Source of the DNA: Blastocatellia bacterium
GTDB lineage: Bacteria; Acidobacteriota; Blastocatellia; UBA7656; JADIYM01
Direction of reading: 5' to 3'
Assembly: GCA_016705245.1 (NCBI GenBank)
Contig: JADIYM010000005.1
Location: 248,001-312,000 of the forward strand
Length of the DNA stretch: 64,000 nucleotides
Shown here: one piece after another, positions 43,855 through 51,371 of the stretch
Layout of the letters: each line of letters starts with the position of its first letter
Numbering within the stretch: position 1 is the stretch's first letter
The notes under the pieces: generated by a model
The model's database searches: none
Told to the model about the DNA's origin: nothing
Seen by the model: only the letters and a program-made list of their open reading frames with translations
Translations under genes and position numbers: made by a program

Positions 43855-44988
43855 ATGGCTGACTTCACGTTGGGAATCGAAGAAGAGTTCCAGATCATCG
43901 ACCCGGTGACGCGCGACCTGAAGGCGCACATCACCGAAATGATCGACGAGGGCCAGATGATGCTCGGGGAGCAGGTAAAGCCCGAGATGCATCAATCGAT
44001 GATCGAAGTCGGCACGGGAATCTGCGCCAACGTCCAGGAGGCTCGTACCGACGTCATTCGCCTCAGACGCGTGATTTCCGAGCTTGCAGCGAAGAAGGGA
44101 TTGCGAATCGCGGCGGCATCGACGCACCCGTTCTCGGATTGGGAGACGTCGCAGATCACGCCGAACGAGCGTTACTACCTGCTCATCGAGGAGATGCAGC
44201 ACGTGGCGCGCTCGCTGCTGATCTTCGGAATGCACGTTCACGTCGGAATTGATGACCGCGACGCCTCGGTGCATCTGATGAACGCGGCGCGGTACTTTCT
44301 GCCGCACGTTCTGGCGCTGACGACGAGCTCGCCGTTCTGGGTCGGGCGGAACACCGGACTGAAGAGTTATCGCTGCGAGGTCTTCAAGAAGTTTCCGAGG
44401 ACTGATATTCCGGACTACTTCAGTTCGATCGGTGAGTTCGACTCTTACGTCAACCTGCTCATCAAGACGGGCTGCATCGACAACGCGAAGAAGATCTGGT
44501 GGGACGTGCGGCCGCATCCGTTTTTTCCGACGCTCGAGTTCCGCATTTGCGACCTGCCATCGAAAGTCGAAGAGGTGGTGACGGTCGCCGCCCTCTTCCA
44601 GGCGATTGTCGCGAAGCTCTACAAGCTCCATCGCCAGAACATGGGATTCCGCCTCTACCGTCGGGCGCTCATTCAGGAGAACAAGTGGCGCGCGGTGCGG
44701 TACGGTCTCGACGGCAAGATGATCGACTTCGGCAAGCAGAAGGAAGTGCCGACACGCGACTTGATCCTCGAGCTGCTCGATTTCATCGACGACGTCGTCG
44801 ACGAGCTCGGCTCGCGCAAGGAAATCGAATACGTCCACACGATCCTTGCGAACGGCACGAGCGCGGACCGGCAGCTTCGGAGGTTCGAGGAAACGGGCGA
44901 GTTGACGGCGGTTGTGGACGGGATCATGGCCGAGACCGTCGACGGCGTTATCGACGGCGCGACGCTGCCCGGGCCGCAGACGGCGTAG
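43855..44988 (+). CDS. ybdK: Carboxylate-amine ligase, YbdK/GCS2 family
   Basis: 377 residues, full length for the family. Diagnostic segments: FTLGIEEEFQIIDPVTRDL at the N-terminus, IEVGTGICANVQEA, RIAAASTHPFSDW, FGMHVHVGIDDRDA and LEFRICDLPSKVEEVVTV. GCS2 enzymes form gamma-glutamyl-type amide bonds with ATP; YbdK itself has weak glutamate-cysteine ligase activity and its real substrate is unknown. As the third ligase gene of the operon it probably contributes one peptide-like bond to the same product. GGAGG lies shortly before the ATG. Confidence 0.92.
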   Translation: MADFTLGIEEEFQIIDPVTRDLKAHITEMIDEGQMMLGEQVKPEMHQSMIEVGTGICANVQEARTDVIRLRRVISELAAKKGLRIAAASTHPFSDWETSQITPNERYYLLIEEMQHVARSLLIFGMHVHVGIDDRDASVHLMNAARYFLPHVLALTTSSPFWVGRNTGLKSYRCEVFKKFPRTDIPDYFSSIGEFDSYVNLLIKTGCIDNAKKIWWDVRPHPFFPTLEFRICDLPSKVEEVVTVAALFQAIVAKLYKLHRQNMGFRLYRRALIQENKWRAVRYGLDGKMIDFGKQKEVPTRDLILELLDFIDDVVDELGSRKEIEYVHTILANGTSADRQLRRFEETGELTAVVDGIMAETVDGVIDGATLPGPQTA

Positions 44989-45001
44989 GGGATTGACGGC
45001 C

Positions 45002-45343
45002 GTGACGGACTCGCCTCTTTCCGCGTTCATCTGCGCGGGGTGTGGGTCGGTCTATTCGGCGAAGGAAGTCGCCGAGCCGTGCGAGTCGACTCCGGCGGAG
45101 CCCGAGACGCTCGCGCGTGGAACGCTCGTTCGTCCGGTTGCCGCGGGCGAGGGGACTGGACTCGGCTGGGTGACCGGGTCGTTTCTGCTTGGACTCGATG
45201 ATCCGAGGGGCGAGGCGCACGTGCGCTTCTACCGCGCGAGTTTTCTCTGGGGACGGGCGGATTTCAGGGCCGCCGACCTCGAATCGCTGGGCACCGTGTC
45301 GGAAGCCGAATGGCGTGAGGCGGTTGCGCGGGGAGACCAGTAG
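45002..45343 (+). CDS. Small protein of unknown function, last gene of ligase operon
   Basis: 113 residues from a GTG at 45002, 13 bp after the YbdK stop; an in-frame TTG at 44993 is an alternative. One CAGCG motif near residue 11 hints at half a zinc ribbon, followed by EVAEPCEST. The rest (GWVTGSFLLGLDDPRGEAHV, RFYRASFLWGRADFR) suggests a small beta-rich soluble domain. No known family recognised. Confidence 0.55.
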   Translation: MTDSPLSAFICAGCGSVYSAKEVAEPCESTPAEPETLARGTLVRPVAAGEGTGLGWVTGSFLLGLDDPRGEAHVRFYRASFLWGRADFRAADLESLGTVSEAEWREAVARGDQ

Positions 45344-45362
45344 CGGACAAGCGGCAATTGAT

Positions 45363-45474
45363 GCCTCCGTGACTTCGTGCCTCGTCGTCTATGCGACCGC
45401 TCCGCGGTCGCGGGCTCCGTAACGCCCGAAAGCGGTTTCGTAACAGACGCCCAGGCACGGAGACACGGAGATCG
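45363..45474. repeat. Degenerate inverted repeat, family B
   Basis: CTCCGTGA/CTTCGTGC words on the left and GGCACGGAGACACGG on the right, with a longer central GGTCGCGG hairpin. It separates the ligase operon from the HNH gene and may end the operon transcript. Confidence 0.75.
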
Positions 45475-45540
45475 CTAGTTGCCGTTGGTAACGCGCCGCC
45501 GACCGCGGGACGCTTGCCGGCTGGCTTATCATCTTCCGTC

Positions 45541-46050
45541 ATGGACGGCAGGGTCCTCGTTCTCAACGCCTCGTACGAACCGATCAACGTCTGTTCGGCG
45601 CGGCGCGCAGTCGTGCTCATCCTCAAGGGAACGGCTCGTGTGGAGGAGAACGCCGACCGTATCCTCAGGTCACCCGGTTCGCAGATGCCGGCACCGTCCG
45701 TCATCCGGCTCGTCGACTACATCCACATTCCGTTCGAGCGCAAGAGTCTGTCTCGCAAGAGCATCCTGCTGCGCGACCACAACATGTGCCAGTACTGTGG
45801 ACGCGTTTCGTCGCCGCACGATCTGACCCTCGATCACGTCGTGCCAAGGTCGCGCGGCGGTTCGTCGGGCTGGGAGAACCTCGTCGCCTGCTGCCGGCCG
45901 TGCAACAGCAGGAAAGGGGACCGAACGCCTGACGAGGCTCGCATGACCCTGAAGAAGAGGCCGCAGTCGTTCAGTTCGCACGTCAATCGCCAGATCATCC
46001 GGTACCTCGGACGATCCGACGAGACGTGGCGAAAGTACCTGTTCTACTGA
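45541..46050 (+). CDS. HNH endonuclease family protein
   Basis: 169 residues. Starts MDGRVLVLNASYEPINVCSA, a conserved opening of stand-alone HNH proteins. The nuclease core has CQYCGRVSSPHDLTLDHVVP then GSSGWENLVACCRPCNSRKG: two CxxC zinc pairs and the LDHVVPRSRGG catalytic histidines. Widespread in Acidobacteriota and Actinobacteria; cellular target unknown, DNA or RNA nicking likely. The longer open frame before the ATG is repeat-derived. Not obviously part of a restriction or mobile system here. Confidence 0.92.
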   Translation: MDGRVLVLNASYEPINVCSARRAVVLILKGTARVEENADRILRSPGSQMPAPSVIRLVDYIHIPFERKSLSRKSILLRDHNMCQYCGRVSSPHDLTLDHVVPRSRGGSSGWENLVACCRPCNSRKGDRTPDEARMTLKKRPQSFSSHVNRQIIRYLGRSDETWRKYLFY

Positions 46051-46516
46051 GGGTCAGGACGGGACGAGCGGCAAACTCACTCACCGGCCCGAACGGCCGC
46101 GGCCGGCCTCCTGGGTCATCCGGCGTACCGTCAGGCGTCGGGCGAACGGAGCGTGACGGGGCGGATCCGTCGTGCCGGAAGGGCGGGAAATCGGGGCGCG
46201 GGAGCCGTCGGCGACGGGTTGAACACGCGCGAGAACGGGAGCGGTCGATCTTGAGCTGGCTGAGTTCACCGTGCACCTCCACCGGCTCTTGCCGGTCGAG
46301 TGATGGTGTCCGAATAACCCCTGCAGTGCGAAACTGGCCCGTTAGGGATACGCCAAAGCGTCAAACAATGTCAACCACTTTATTTTGCAATCGGTTGGCT
46401 TGCTTCAGATGAGAGATCACTTGAGGTCAACGGCCGCAAGTGGCGCCTGGCCTGAAACGGACACCACCAGCGCGTCGTCGTCGACACGCTGAAGATGGTT
46501 CCGAAGGGCGGTGTCG
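46051..46516. other. Gap between convergent HNH and PP2C genes
   Basis: No gene is supported in most of it. The stretch 46310-46410 is AT-richer than its surroundings. Nearest the phosphatase gene (46417-46516, minus strand) is a coding-like tail, LQRVDDDALVVSVSGQAPLA, ending at 46417, which could be a frameshifted C-terminus of the phosphatase. Confidence 0.45.
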
Positions 46517-47590
46517 TCAGTCGTCCGACGGCTTCGGCGGCGATGGAAGCGTGCCGATGTTGAGCGTCGGATCCGTGACGGAGGGTGTCGGTGGAGTTCC
46601 GGGCTCACCGGGTGGCGGGTAGACCTTCGGGCTCGGAGGGCTCTCGAGCACCGGGTCGCTTCCAAGCGTGTGCGTCGGATGCGCCGGCGGGGGCGCATAA
46701 CCAGCGCCCACCTTGAAGTTGAACTCGGAGAGCGACTTGAGGGTTCGCGTCATCCTTTCGTTGAGCCCGGTGGCTGGCAGGCCGTCCCCGTCGAGCTCAG
46801 CGATCACGACCGTTATGTTGTCTTCGCCGCCGCGGGAATTGGCGAGATCGACAAGGCGCTGGCAAGCGTCGCGAAGAGTCGCAGTGGTCAGGATGGCGTC
46901 GCGCATCTCGTCCTGCGACACCTTCCCGGAAAGGCCGTCGGAGCAGAAGAGCAGGAAGTCACCGCGGCGGAGCTCGACGCGCTCGATCGCAACTGCGACC
47001 TCGGGTCTAGCACCCATCGCCTGCAGGATCACGTTCTTCTGCGGGTGACTCTCGGCCGCGGACCTCTCGATCATCCCGACCTCGACTAGCGACTCGACCA
47101 TCGACTGGTCGCGCGTCACCTGTCGCATGTGCCCCGCGCGCAGGAGGTACCCTCGAGAGTCGCCCACGTGCGCGAAAAGCGCGTCCGACCCGATGATCCA
47201 CGCCGCCACAAGCGTCGCGCCCATGCCCTTGCATTTCGGGTTCGAGTTCGCCTCGTCCCAGATCTCGGAGTTGACCTGTTCGACGACGCCTCGCAATGCG
47301 TCCTCCGCAACCACGACGGGAGGCGCCTGAAAGAGCCCCTCGCGCAGACTCTCGACGACGATTCGACTGGCGACTTCACCGGCCTCGGCACCGCCCATTC
47401 CGTCAGAAACCACGAGCAGCGTGCCGCGATCCGAAAGAGCGTGCCCATCGAGAGCCTGTCCCTCGACCTCTCGACCGGACGTCACGTCCGCAATCAGGAA
47501 TCGATCCTCGTTGTTGGTGCGCACCGATCCGACGTCCGAGATTCCGGACAGGGCGACTTTGACATGGGGGGCGAGCGGTTTGCCGTCCAA
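46517..47590 (-). CDS. PP2C-family Ser/Thr protein phosphatase
   Basis: 357 residues from a TTG at 47590 with AGGAG eight bases upstream; an earlier ATG at 47650 overlaps a TATAAT promoter box and is unlikely. PP2C metal motifs: SVRTNNEDRFLI, LLVVSDGMGGAEAGE, LFAHVGDSRGYLLR, LLFCSDGLSGKVS and GGEDNITVVIAEL. It reverses phosphorylation by Hanks-type kinases and so could counter the kinases encoded at 10.9 and 22.2 kb. The C-terminus is Pro-rich (ESPPSPKVYPPPGEPGTPP). Possible continuation in another frame after PPKPSDD to 46417. Confidence 0.93.
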   Translation of the reverse strand: MDGKPLAPHVKVALSGISDVGSVRTNNEDRFLIADVTSGREVEGQALDGHALSDRGTLLVVSDGMGGAEAGEVASRIVVESLREGLFQAPPVVVAEDALRGVVEQVNSEIWDEANSNPKCKGMGATLVAAWIIGSDALFAHVGDSRGYLLRAGHMRQVTRDQSMVESLVEVGMIERSAAESHPQKNVILQAMGARPEVAVAIERVELRRGDFLLFCSDGLSGKVSQDEMRDAILTTATLRDACQRLVDLANSRGGEDNITVVIAELDGDGLPATGLNERMTRTLKSLSEFNFKVGAGYAPPPAHPTHTLGSDPVLESPPSPKVYPPPGEPGTPPTPSVTDPTLNIGTLPSPPKPSDD

Positions 47591-47648
47591 AAGTGGACTC
47601 CTGATCTGCCGGGGTGACTGGTGATGGACGTCGACGACGCGTGCCCAC

Positions 47649-47676
47649 ATTATAGAGGTCGAGGGTGGATTCGCAA
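47649..47676 (-). promoter_or_regulatory. Sigma-70-type promoter of the PP2C gene
   Basis: On the minus strand TTGCGA (47671-47676), 16-bp spacer, TATAAT (47649-47654). Transcription would begin about 7 nt further, so the ATG at 47650 is excluded and the TTG at 47590 with its AGGAG is favoured as the start. Confidence 0.6.
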
Positions 47677-47724
47677 CGCGCGGACCTCGCCGAGAGGGCC
47701 AATAGGTGAGTGTGCTGATTCTGG

Positions 47725-48180
47725 TCAGCCGCGCGCGCGATCAGGGCTTTCGATGATCAGGGTGACCGGACCGTCGTTGACGAGATCGACGTCCATCATC
47801 GCCTGGAAAACGCCCGTACCGACCTCGAGCCCCCTGGCCTTCGCAATCTCCACGAACCGGTCGTACAGGGCGGAGGCGAGCTCGGGAGGCGCCGCATCGA
47901 TAAACGATGGTCGCCGGCCTTTCCGCGTGTCGCCATACAGCGTGAATTGAGAGACGACCAGCAGCCCGCCGCCGATGTCCTCGAGGCTGAGGTTCATCTT
48001 GCCGGCATCGTCGGCGAAAATCCGTAGACCGGCGATCTTGTCGAGCATCCAGGCGGCCTCCGCCTCCGAGTCGTCGCGCCCCACGCCGAGAAGGACGACG
48101 AGCCCGCGTCCGATGCGCCCGGTCACCGCGCCAGCGACGCGAACCTCGGCGCGCGAGACACGCTGGACGACGGCCCTCAC
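47725..48180 (-). CDS. dtd: D-aminoacyl-tRNA deacylase
   Basis: 151 residues, standard length. Starts MRAVVQRVSRAEVRVAG and has the active-site block LLVVSQFTLYGDTRKGRRPSF (SQFTL) and the C-terminal GTGVFQAMMDVDLVNDGPVT (the NxGP-type motif). It hydrolyses D-amino acids and glycine mischarged on tRNA, a proofreading role in the cytoplasm. GTG start overlaps the preceding membrane protein gene by GTGA, making a coupled three-gene run (48.0-49.5 kb). Confidence 0.96.
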   Translation of the reverse strand: MRAVVQRVSRAEVRVAGAVTGRIGRGLVVLLGVGRDDSEAEAAWMLDKIAGLRIFADDAGKMNLSLEDIGGGLLVVSQFTLYGDTRKGRRPSFIDAAPPELASALYDRFVEIAKARGLEVGTGVFQAMMDVDLVNDGPVTLIIESPDRARG

Positions 48181-48950
48181 GGTTCCTCCGCCTCCGCCAT
48201 CGGACGGCCCGCGTCAACCGTTTCACCGTCGGCAATGGCCAGCGGGACGATGGCGTCGAGAAGTCGCTGGCGCTGTCCGTCCGTCAGCGCGTCAGGTCGC
48301 GCCAGCAGCTCCTGCAATAGATCGAGACGCGCATCGCGCGGCGGTGACGACGCCCAGAGCCCGACGAGGTACATCGCGATGCACGCAAAGGCCGAGTAGC
48401 CGGTCGCGCGCGCATACGGCTCGCTCTCGAGCCCGCCGAGCGTAACGCCACGAAGCACCGACTGCACGATCGATCTGGCCATCGACTCGCCCGGCTCGAA
48501 GAGCGCCGCCAGCAGCATGTACTTGACCACGAACGCCGCCAGCAGGACTCCGCCGAGGCTCAGCACGAGCCGGTGCGGCTGGATCGAGGACAGCAGTGCA
48601 TTCCAGAGCACGAGCGCGATGACGATCGCAAACGTGGCGAAGAAGAGCGCGTCCTCGGGCAGAACGGCGTTGAAGACCTGCACCGTCGCCGCGAAGAGCG
48701 TTGCGAGCGTCAGCGCGTTCGACACGTTCTCGACCGGCGCACGGGCAGCACCGAGCCAGTCGCGACCAACATCGACCAGGCGGGCGCGGACGAGGAGGAC
48801 GAGCGTCGCCGAAGCAAGCAACAGCGTCGTCAGCGGCGGTGCGACGAAACGCAGGGCGTGATCGGCCGCGGCGAACCGCAGGCCGCCAAGCAGCGCGACG
48901 CCGAGGAAGATGAGCGGCAGACCGAGGTGGCGCAGGAGGAGGCCGTTCAT
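48177..48950 (-). CDS. Polytopic membrane protein of unknown function
   Basis: 257 residues with about six hydrophobic helices (LLRHLGLPLIFLGVALLGGL, LTTLLLASATLVLLV, LFFATFAIVIALVLW, LVLSLGGVLLAAFVVKYML, AFACIAMYLVGLW) and a charged cytoplasmic tail (LDLLQELLARPDALTDGQ). No family recognised. Coupled by 4-nt overlaps to a TPR-like membrane protein gene upstream and dtd downstream. Confidence 0.65.
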   Translation of the reverse strand: MNGLLLRHLGLPLIFLGVALLGGLRFAAADHALRFVAPPLTTLLLASATLVLLVRARLVDVGRDWLGAARAPVENVSNALTLATLFAATVQVFNAVLPEDALFFATFAIVIALVLWNALLSSIQPHRLVLSLGGVLLAAFVVKYMLLAALFEPGESMARSIVQSVLRGVTLGGLESEPYARATGYSAFACIAMYLVGLWASSPPRDARLDLLQELLARPDALTDGQRQRLLDAIVPLAIADGETVDAGRPMAEAEEP

Positions 48951-49456
48951 CGCGGATGCTCCTCTCCGCCGCCGCCGAAGGGGTTGATGTCGCCAGGCGT
49001 CGCGGTCAGACCTTCGCGCAGTCGCTCTCGCAGCTTCTCGGCGGACGTGAATGGCAGAGCAAGCGTCCGATCAACGAATGTGAAGGTGTTGTTCGGGGCG
49101 TTGGCGAGGCAGCGGTCCACCGCCTCGAGGGCCGCGGTGAATTCGGTGTCGTCATCGTAGACGTGGCCGCGCCCAAGCTCGTAGTGCGACACAGCCACGA
49201 GAAACTGGGTCTGCGGATCCCGCCCGGCCGTATCCGCGCGGCGGAAGCGGTCGATCGCGATGCGGTACTGCTTGTCGCGCAGCGCGGCGACCGCAAGATC
49301 GTATTGCGTCCGGTCCACCTCGTAGAGATTGGCCTGCACGGCGGCGTTCGTCCGCAACTCGGCGATCGATCGCGGTTGCGTTGCATATAGCCAGACGATG
49401 CCGGCGCCAACGACGAGCGTCACGACAATCCCCGTCCACTGGATGGCTCGAGTCAC
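48947..49456 (-). CDS. Single-TM protein with TPR-like repeats
   Basis: 169 residues from a GTG at 49456 with GGAGG seven bases upstream. A TM helix near 5-25 (WTGIVVTLVVGAGIVWLYA) anchors a helical domain (YDLAVAALRDKQYRIAIDRF, QTQFLVAVSHYELGRG) that reads as TPR-like pairs, ending in a glycine-rich PFGGGGEEH tail. Likely a protein-binding membrane anchor. ATGA overlap with the next membrane gene; 14 bp after the SLC13 gene, so one operon is likely. Confidence 0.6.
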   Translation of the reverse strand: MTRAIQWTGIVVTLVVGAGIVWLYATQPRSIAELRTNAAVQANLYEVDRTQYDLAVAALRDKQYRIAIDRFRRADTAGRDPQTQFLVAVSHYELGRGHVYDDDTEFTAALEAVDRCLANAPNNTFTFVDRTLALPFTSAEKLRERLREGLTATPGDINPFGGGGEEHPR

Positions 49457-49470
49457 GGCGGTCCTCCGGC

Positions 49471-51267
49471 CTACGGCTTCCAGATCATCGGCACCATGAT
49501 CATCACGATCGCATAGACGATGAGAGTGAGCCCCGAACCGGCGACGACGAAGTCCCGGAATCGGTATCGACCCGGGCCGTACGCCATGATGCACGCCGGT
49601 TCGAGCGGTGTGAGGAACGAGCACGACGCCGCGTAGGCAACCACCATGACGAGGGTGCGCGGATTGACCCCGATGGCGACCGCCGTGTTGATCGCAATCG
49701 GCAGGACGACGAGCGCCGACGCCTGGTTCGACATTGGTTGCGTAAGGAAGACCGTGAGGACGAAGAACGCCGTCATGACCCAGAAGATGCCGTACGGACT
49801 AACGTACGACACGACGAGTCCGGCGATGAACGTCGCTGCCTGCGTCTTCTCCATCGCTTCGCCGAACGCGATCATGCAGGCGATGAGCACCATCATCTCC
49901 CAGTTCACGCCGCGGTAGCCTTCTTCGGGCGTCAGGCAACCGGTCAGGAACATCAGAACCGTCCCGAGCATGAAGGCGATGGAGAACGGCATGATCTTGA
50001 GCGATCCGAGGATGATCACGAACACGAAGATGGCGATGGCGTAGCGAGCGCGGTCTTTCCGGACGAGCATGCTCGACGGCAACTCGCCAAGCACGATGAA
50101 GTTGTTGCGGTCGAGCGCCATGCGGCCAATGGCCTCGCGCGCGCCCTGCACCAGCAGCACGTCGCCGGCGCGGAGCTTCGTGACGCTCAGCTTGTTTCGC
50201 CGAACCCCGCCGTGATGGTTGATCGCGAGGACGGTCAGGTTCTGGCGCTCGCGGAAATGCGAGTCCTTGAGCGTCCGGCCCACGAGCCACGAACCCGGCA
50301 CGATGGTGATCTCGGCGAGCTCGACGTCCTTCGAGGTGAGATCCGGATCCTTCAGTTTCACATCTGGCTTGATCTCGATGCCGGATGTGTCCTTGATCCG
50401 CATGATGTTCGCAACCTTGCCCTCGACGAGCATGAGGTCACCGGCCTCTATGATGAGGTCGGGCCTCGGCGAGAGAGTGTGCGTCTTGTCGCGGATGATG
50501 CCGAGGATGTTCAGATCGAGTTTCTCGCCGATACCAGCGTCGCGGACCGCTCGGCCGACGAGCGCCGAATCCTCGAGCACGAGCAGTTCGCACAGGTACT
50601 CGCGCATCTTGTAGTCGGTCGTCAGCTCGCCGCCCTTGTGGCGCTCCGGAATGATCTTCCGCCCGATCGTGAAGATGTAGGCCAGTCCGGCGAGCGTGAG
50701 CACGATGCCGACCGGCGTCATCTCGAAGAGGCCGATGCTCGCCTGTCCGTAATCCGGCAGTCGTCCCGAAATGACCAGATTGGTCGACGTGCCGATGAGC
50801 GTGACGGTACCACCGAGGATGATCGAAAAGGCCAGCGGCATCAGGACCCGCGACGGGCTGATCTTCATTCGTTGCGAGATGCCGACGGCGATCGGAAGGA
50901 ATACGGCCATCGTGACCGTGTTCGAGATCCAGAACGAGATCGCCGCCGCAACACCAAGCAGGAGCGGAATGACCGTCCACGGCCGTTTGGATCCGATCGT
51001 GTAGATCCTGTTGCCGATCTCCGCCGTGATGCCGGTCCGGATCAGGCCGGTCGTGAGCATGAAGTCGGCGATGAGCAGCATGACCGTCTCGTCGCCGAAC
51101 GCGCCGAGCGCCTGCGAGGGGGTCAGGATCTGAAGGCCGAAGACGCTGGGAACGACGAGCGCAAGCAGCACCAGCAATCCGACGACGTCAACCGCAAGGA
51201 GTTCGGTCGCGAAACAGAAGAGCGCGACGAAGAAGAGGATGAGGACGTATGCGATCTCGGGTGTCAT
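49471..51267 (-). CDS. SLC13/DASS-type permease with two TrkA-C (RCK_C) domains
   Basis: 598 residues. Two blocks of hydrophobic helices flank a soluble part (about 205-375) containing two TrkA-C domains (EYLCELLVLEDSALVGRAV and ELAEITIVPGSWLVGRTL). Transport motifs SNTVTMAVFLPIAVG and GTSTNLVISG in the first half and TQPMSNQASALVVLP in the second are those of the SLC13 sodium/anion symporters. Substrate may be sulfate, dicarboxylate or another anion; the TrkA-C pair probably senses a ligand or nucleotide. ATG at 51267 preferred over upstream starts. Confidence 0.92.
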   Translation of the reverse strand: MTPEIAYVLILFFVALFCFATELLAVDVVGLLVLLALVVPSVFGLQILTPSQALGAFGDETVMLLIADFMLTTGLIRTGITAEIGNRIYTIGSKRPWTVIPLLLGVAAAISFWISNTVTMAVFLPIAVGISQRMKISPSRVLMPLAFSIILGGTVTLIGTSTNLVISGRLPDYGQASIGLFEMTPVGIVLTLAGLAYIFTIGRKIIPERHKGGELTTDYKMREYLCELLVLEDSALVGRAVRDAGIGEKLDLNILGIIRDKTHTLSPRPDLIIEAGDLMLVEGKVANIMRIKDTSGIEIKPDVKLKDPDLTSKDVELAEITIVPGSWLVGRTLKDSHFRERQNLTVLAINHHGGVRRNKLSVTKLRAGDVLLVQGAREAIGRMALDRNNFIVLGELPSSMLVRKDRARYAIAIFVFVIILGSLKIMPFSIAFMLGTVLMFLTGCLTPEEGYRGVNWEMMVLIACMIAFGEAMEKTQAATFIAGLVVSYVSPYGIFWVMTAFFVLTVFLTQPMSNQASALVVLPIAINTAVAIGVNPRTLVMVVAYAASCSFLTPLEPACIMAYGPGRYRFRDFVVAGSGLTLIVYAIVMIMVPMIWKP

Positions 51268-51371
51268 GTCGTGATCGGGGACCCGGAGAGCATACGACAT
51301 CCGCTGCACTACCGGAATCACGCGACCGGATGGTCGGGCGTGTCATAATGCGACAGTTTCCCGAGGTATCC

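Noticed and set aside
49381..51348. Plus-strand ORF of 655 codons
   Set aside because: Antisense to the SLC13 permease; composition is almost only charged residues, typical of a shadow frame.
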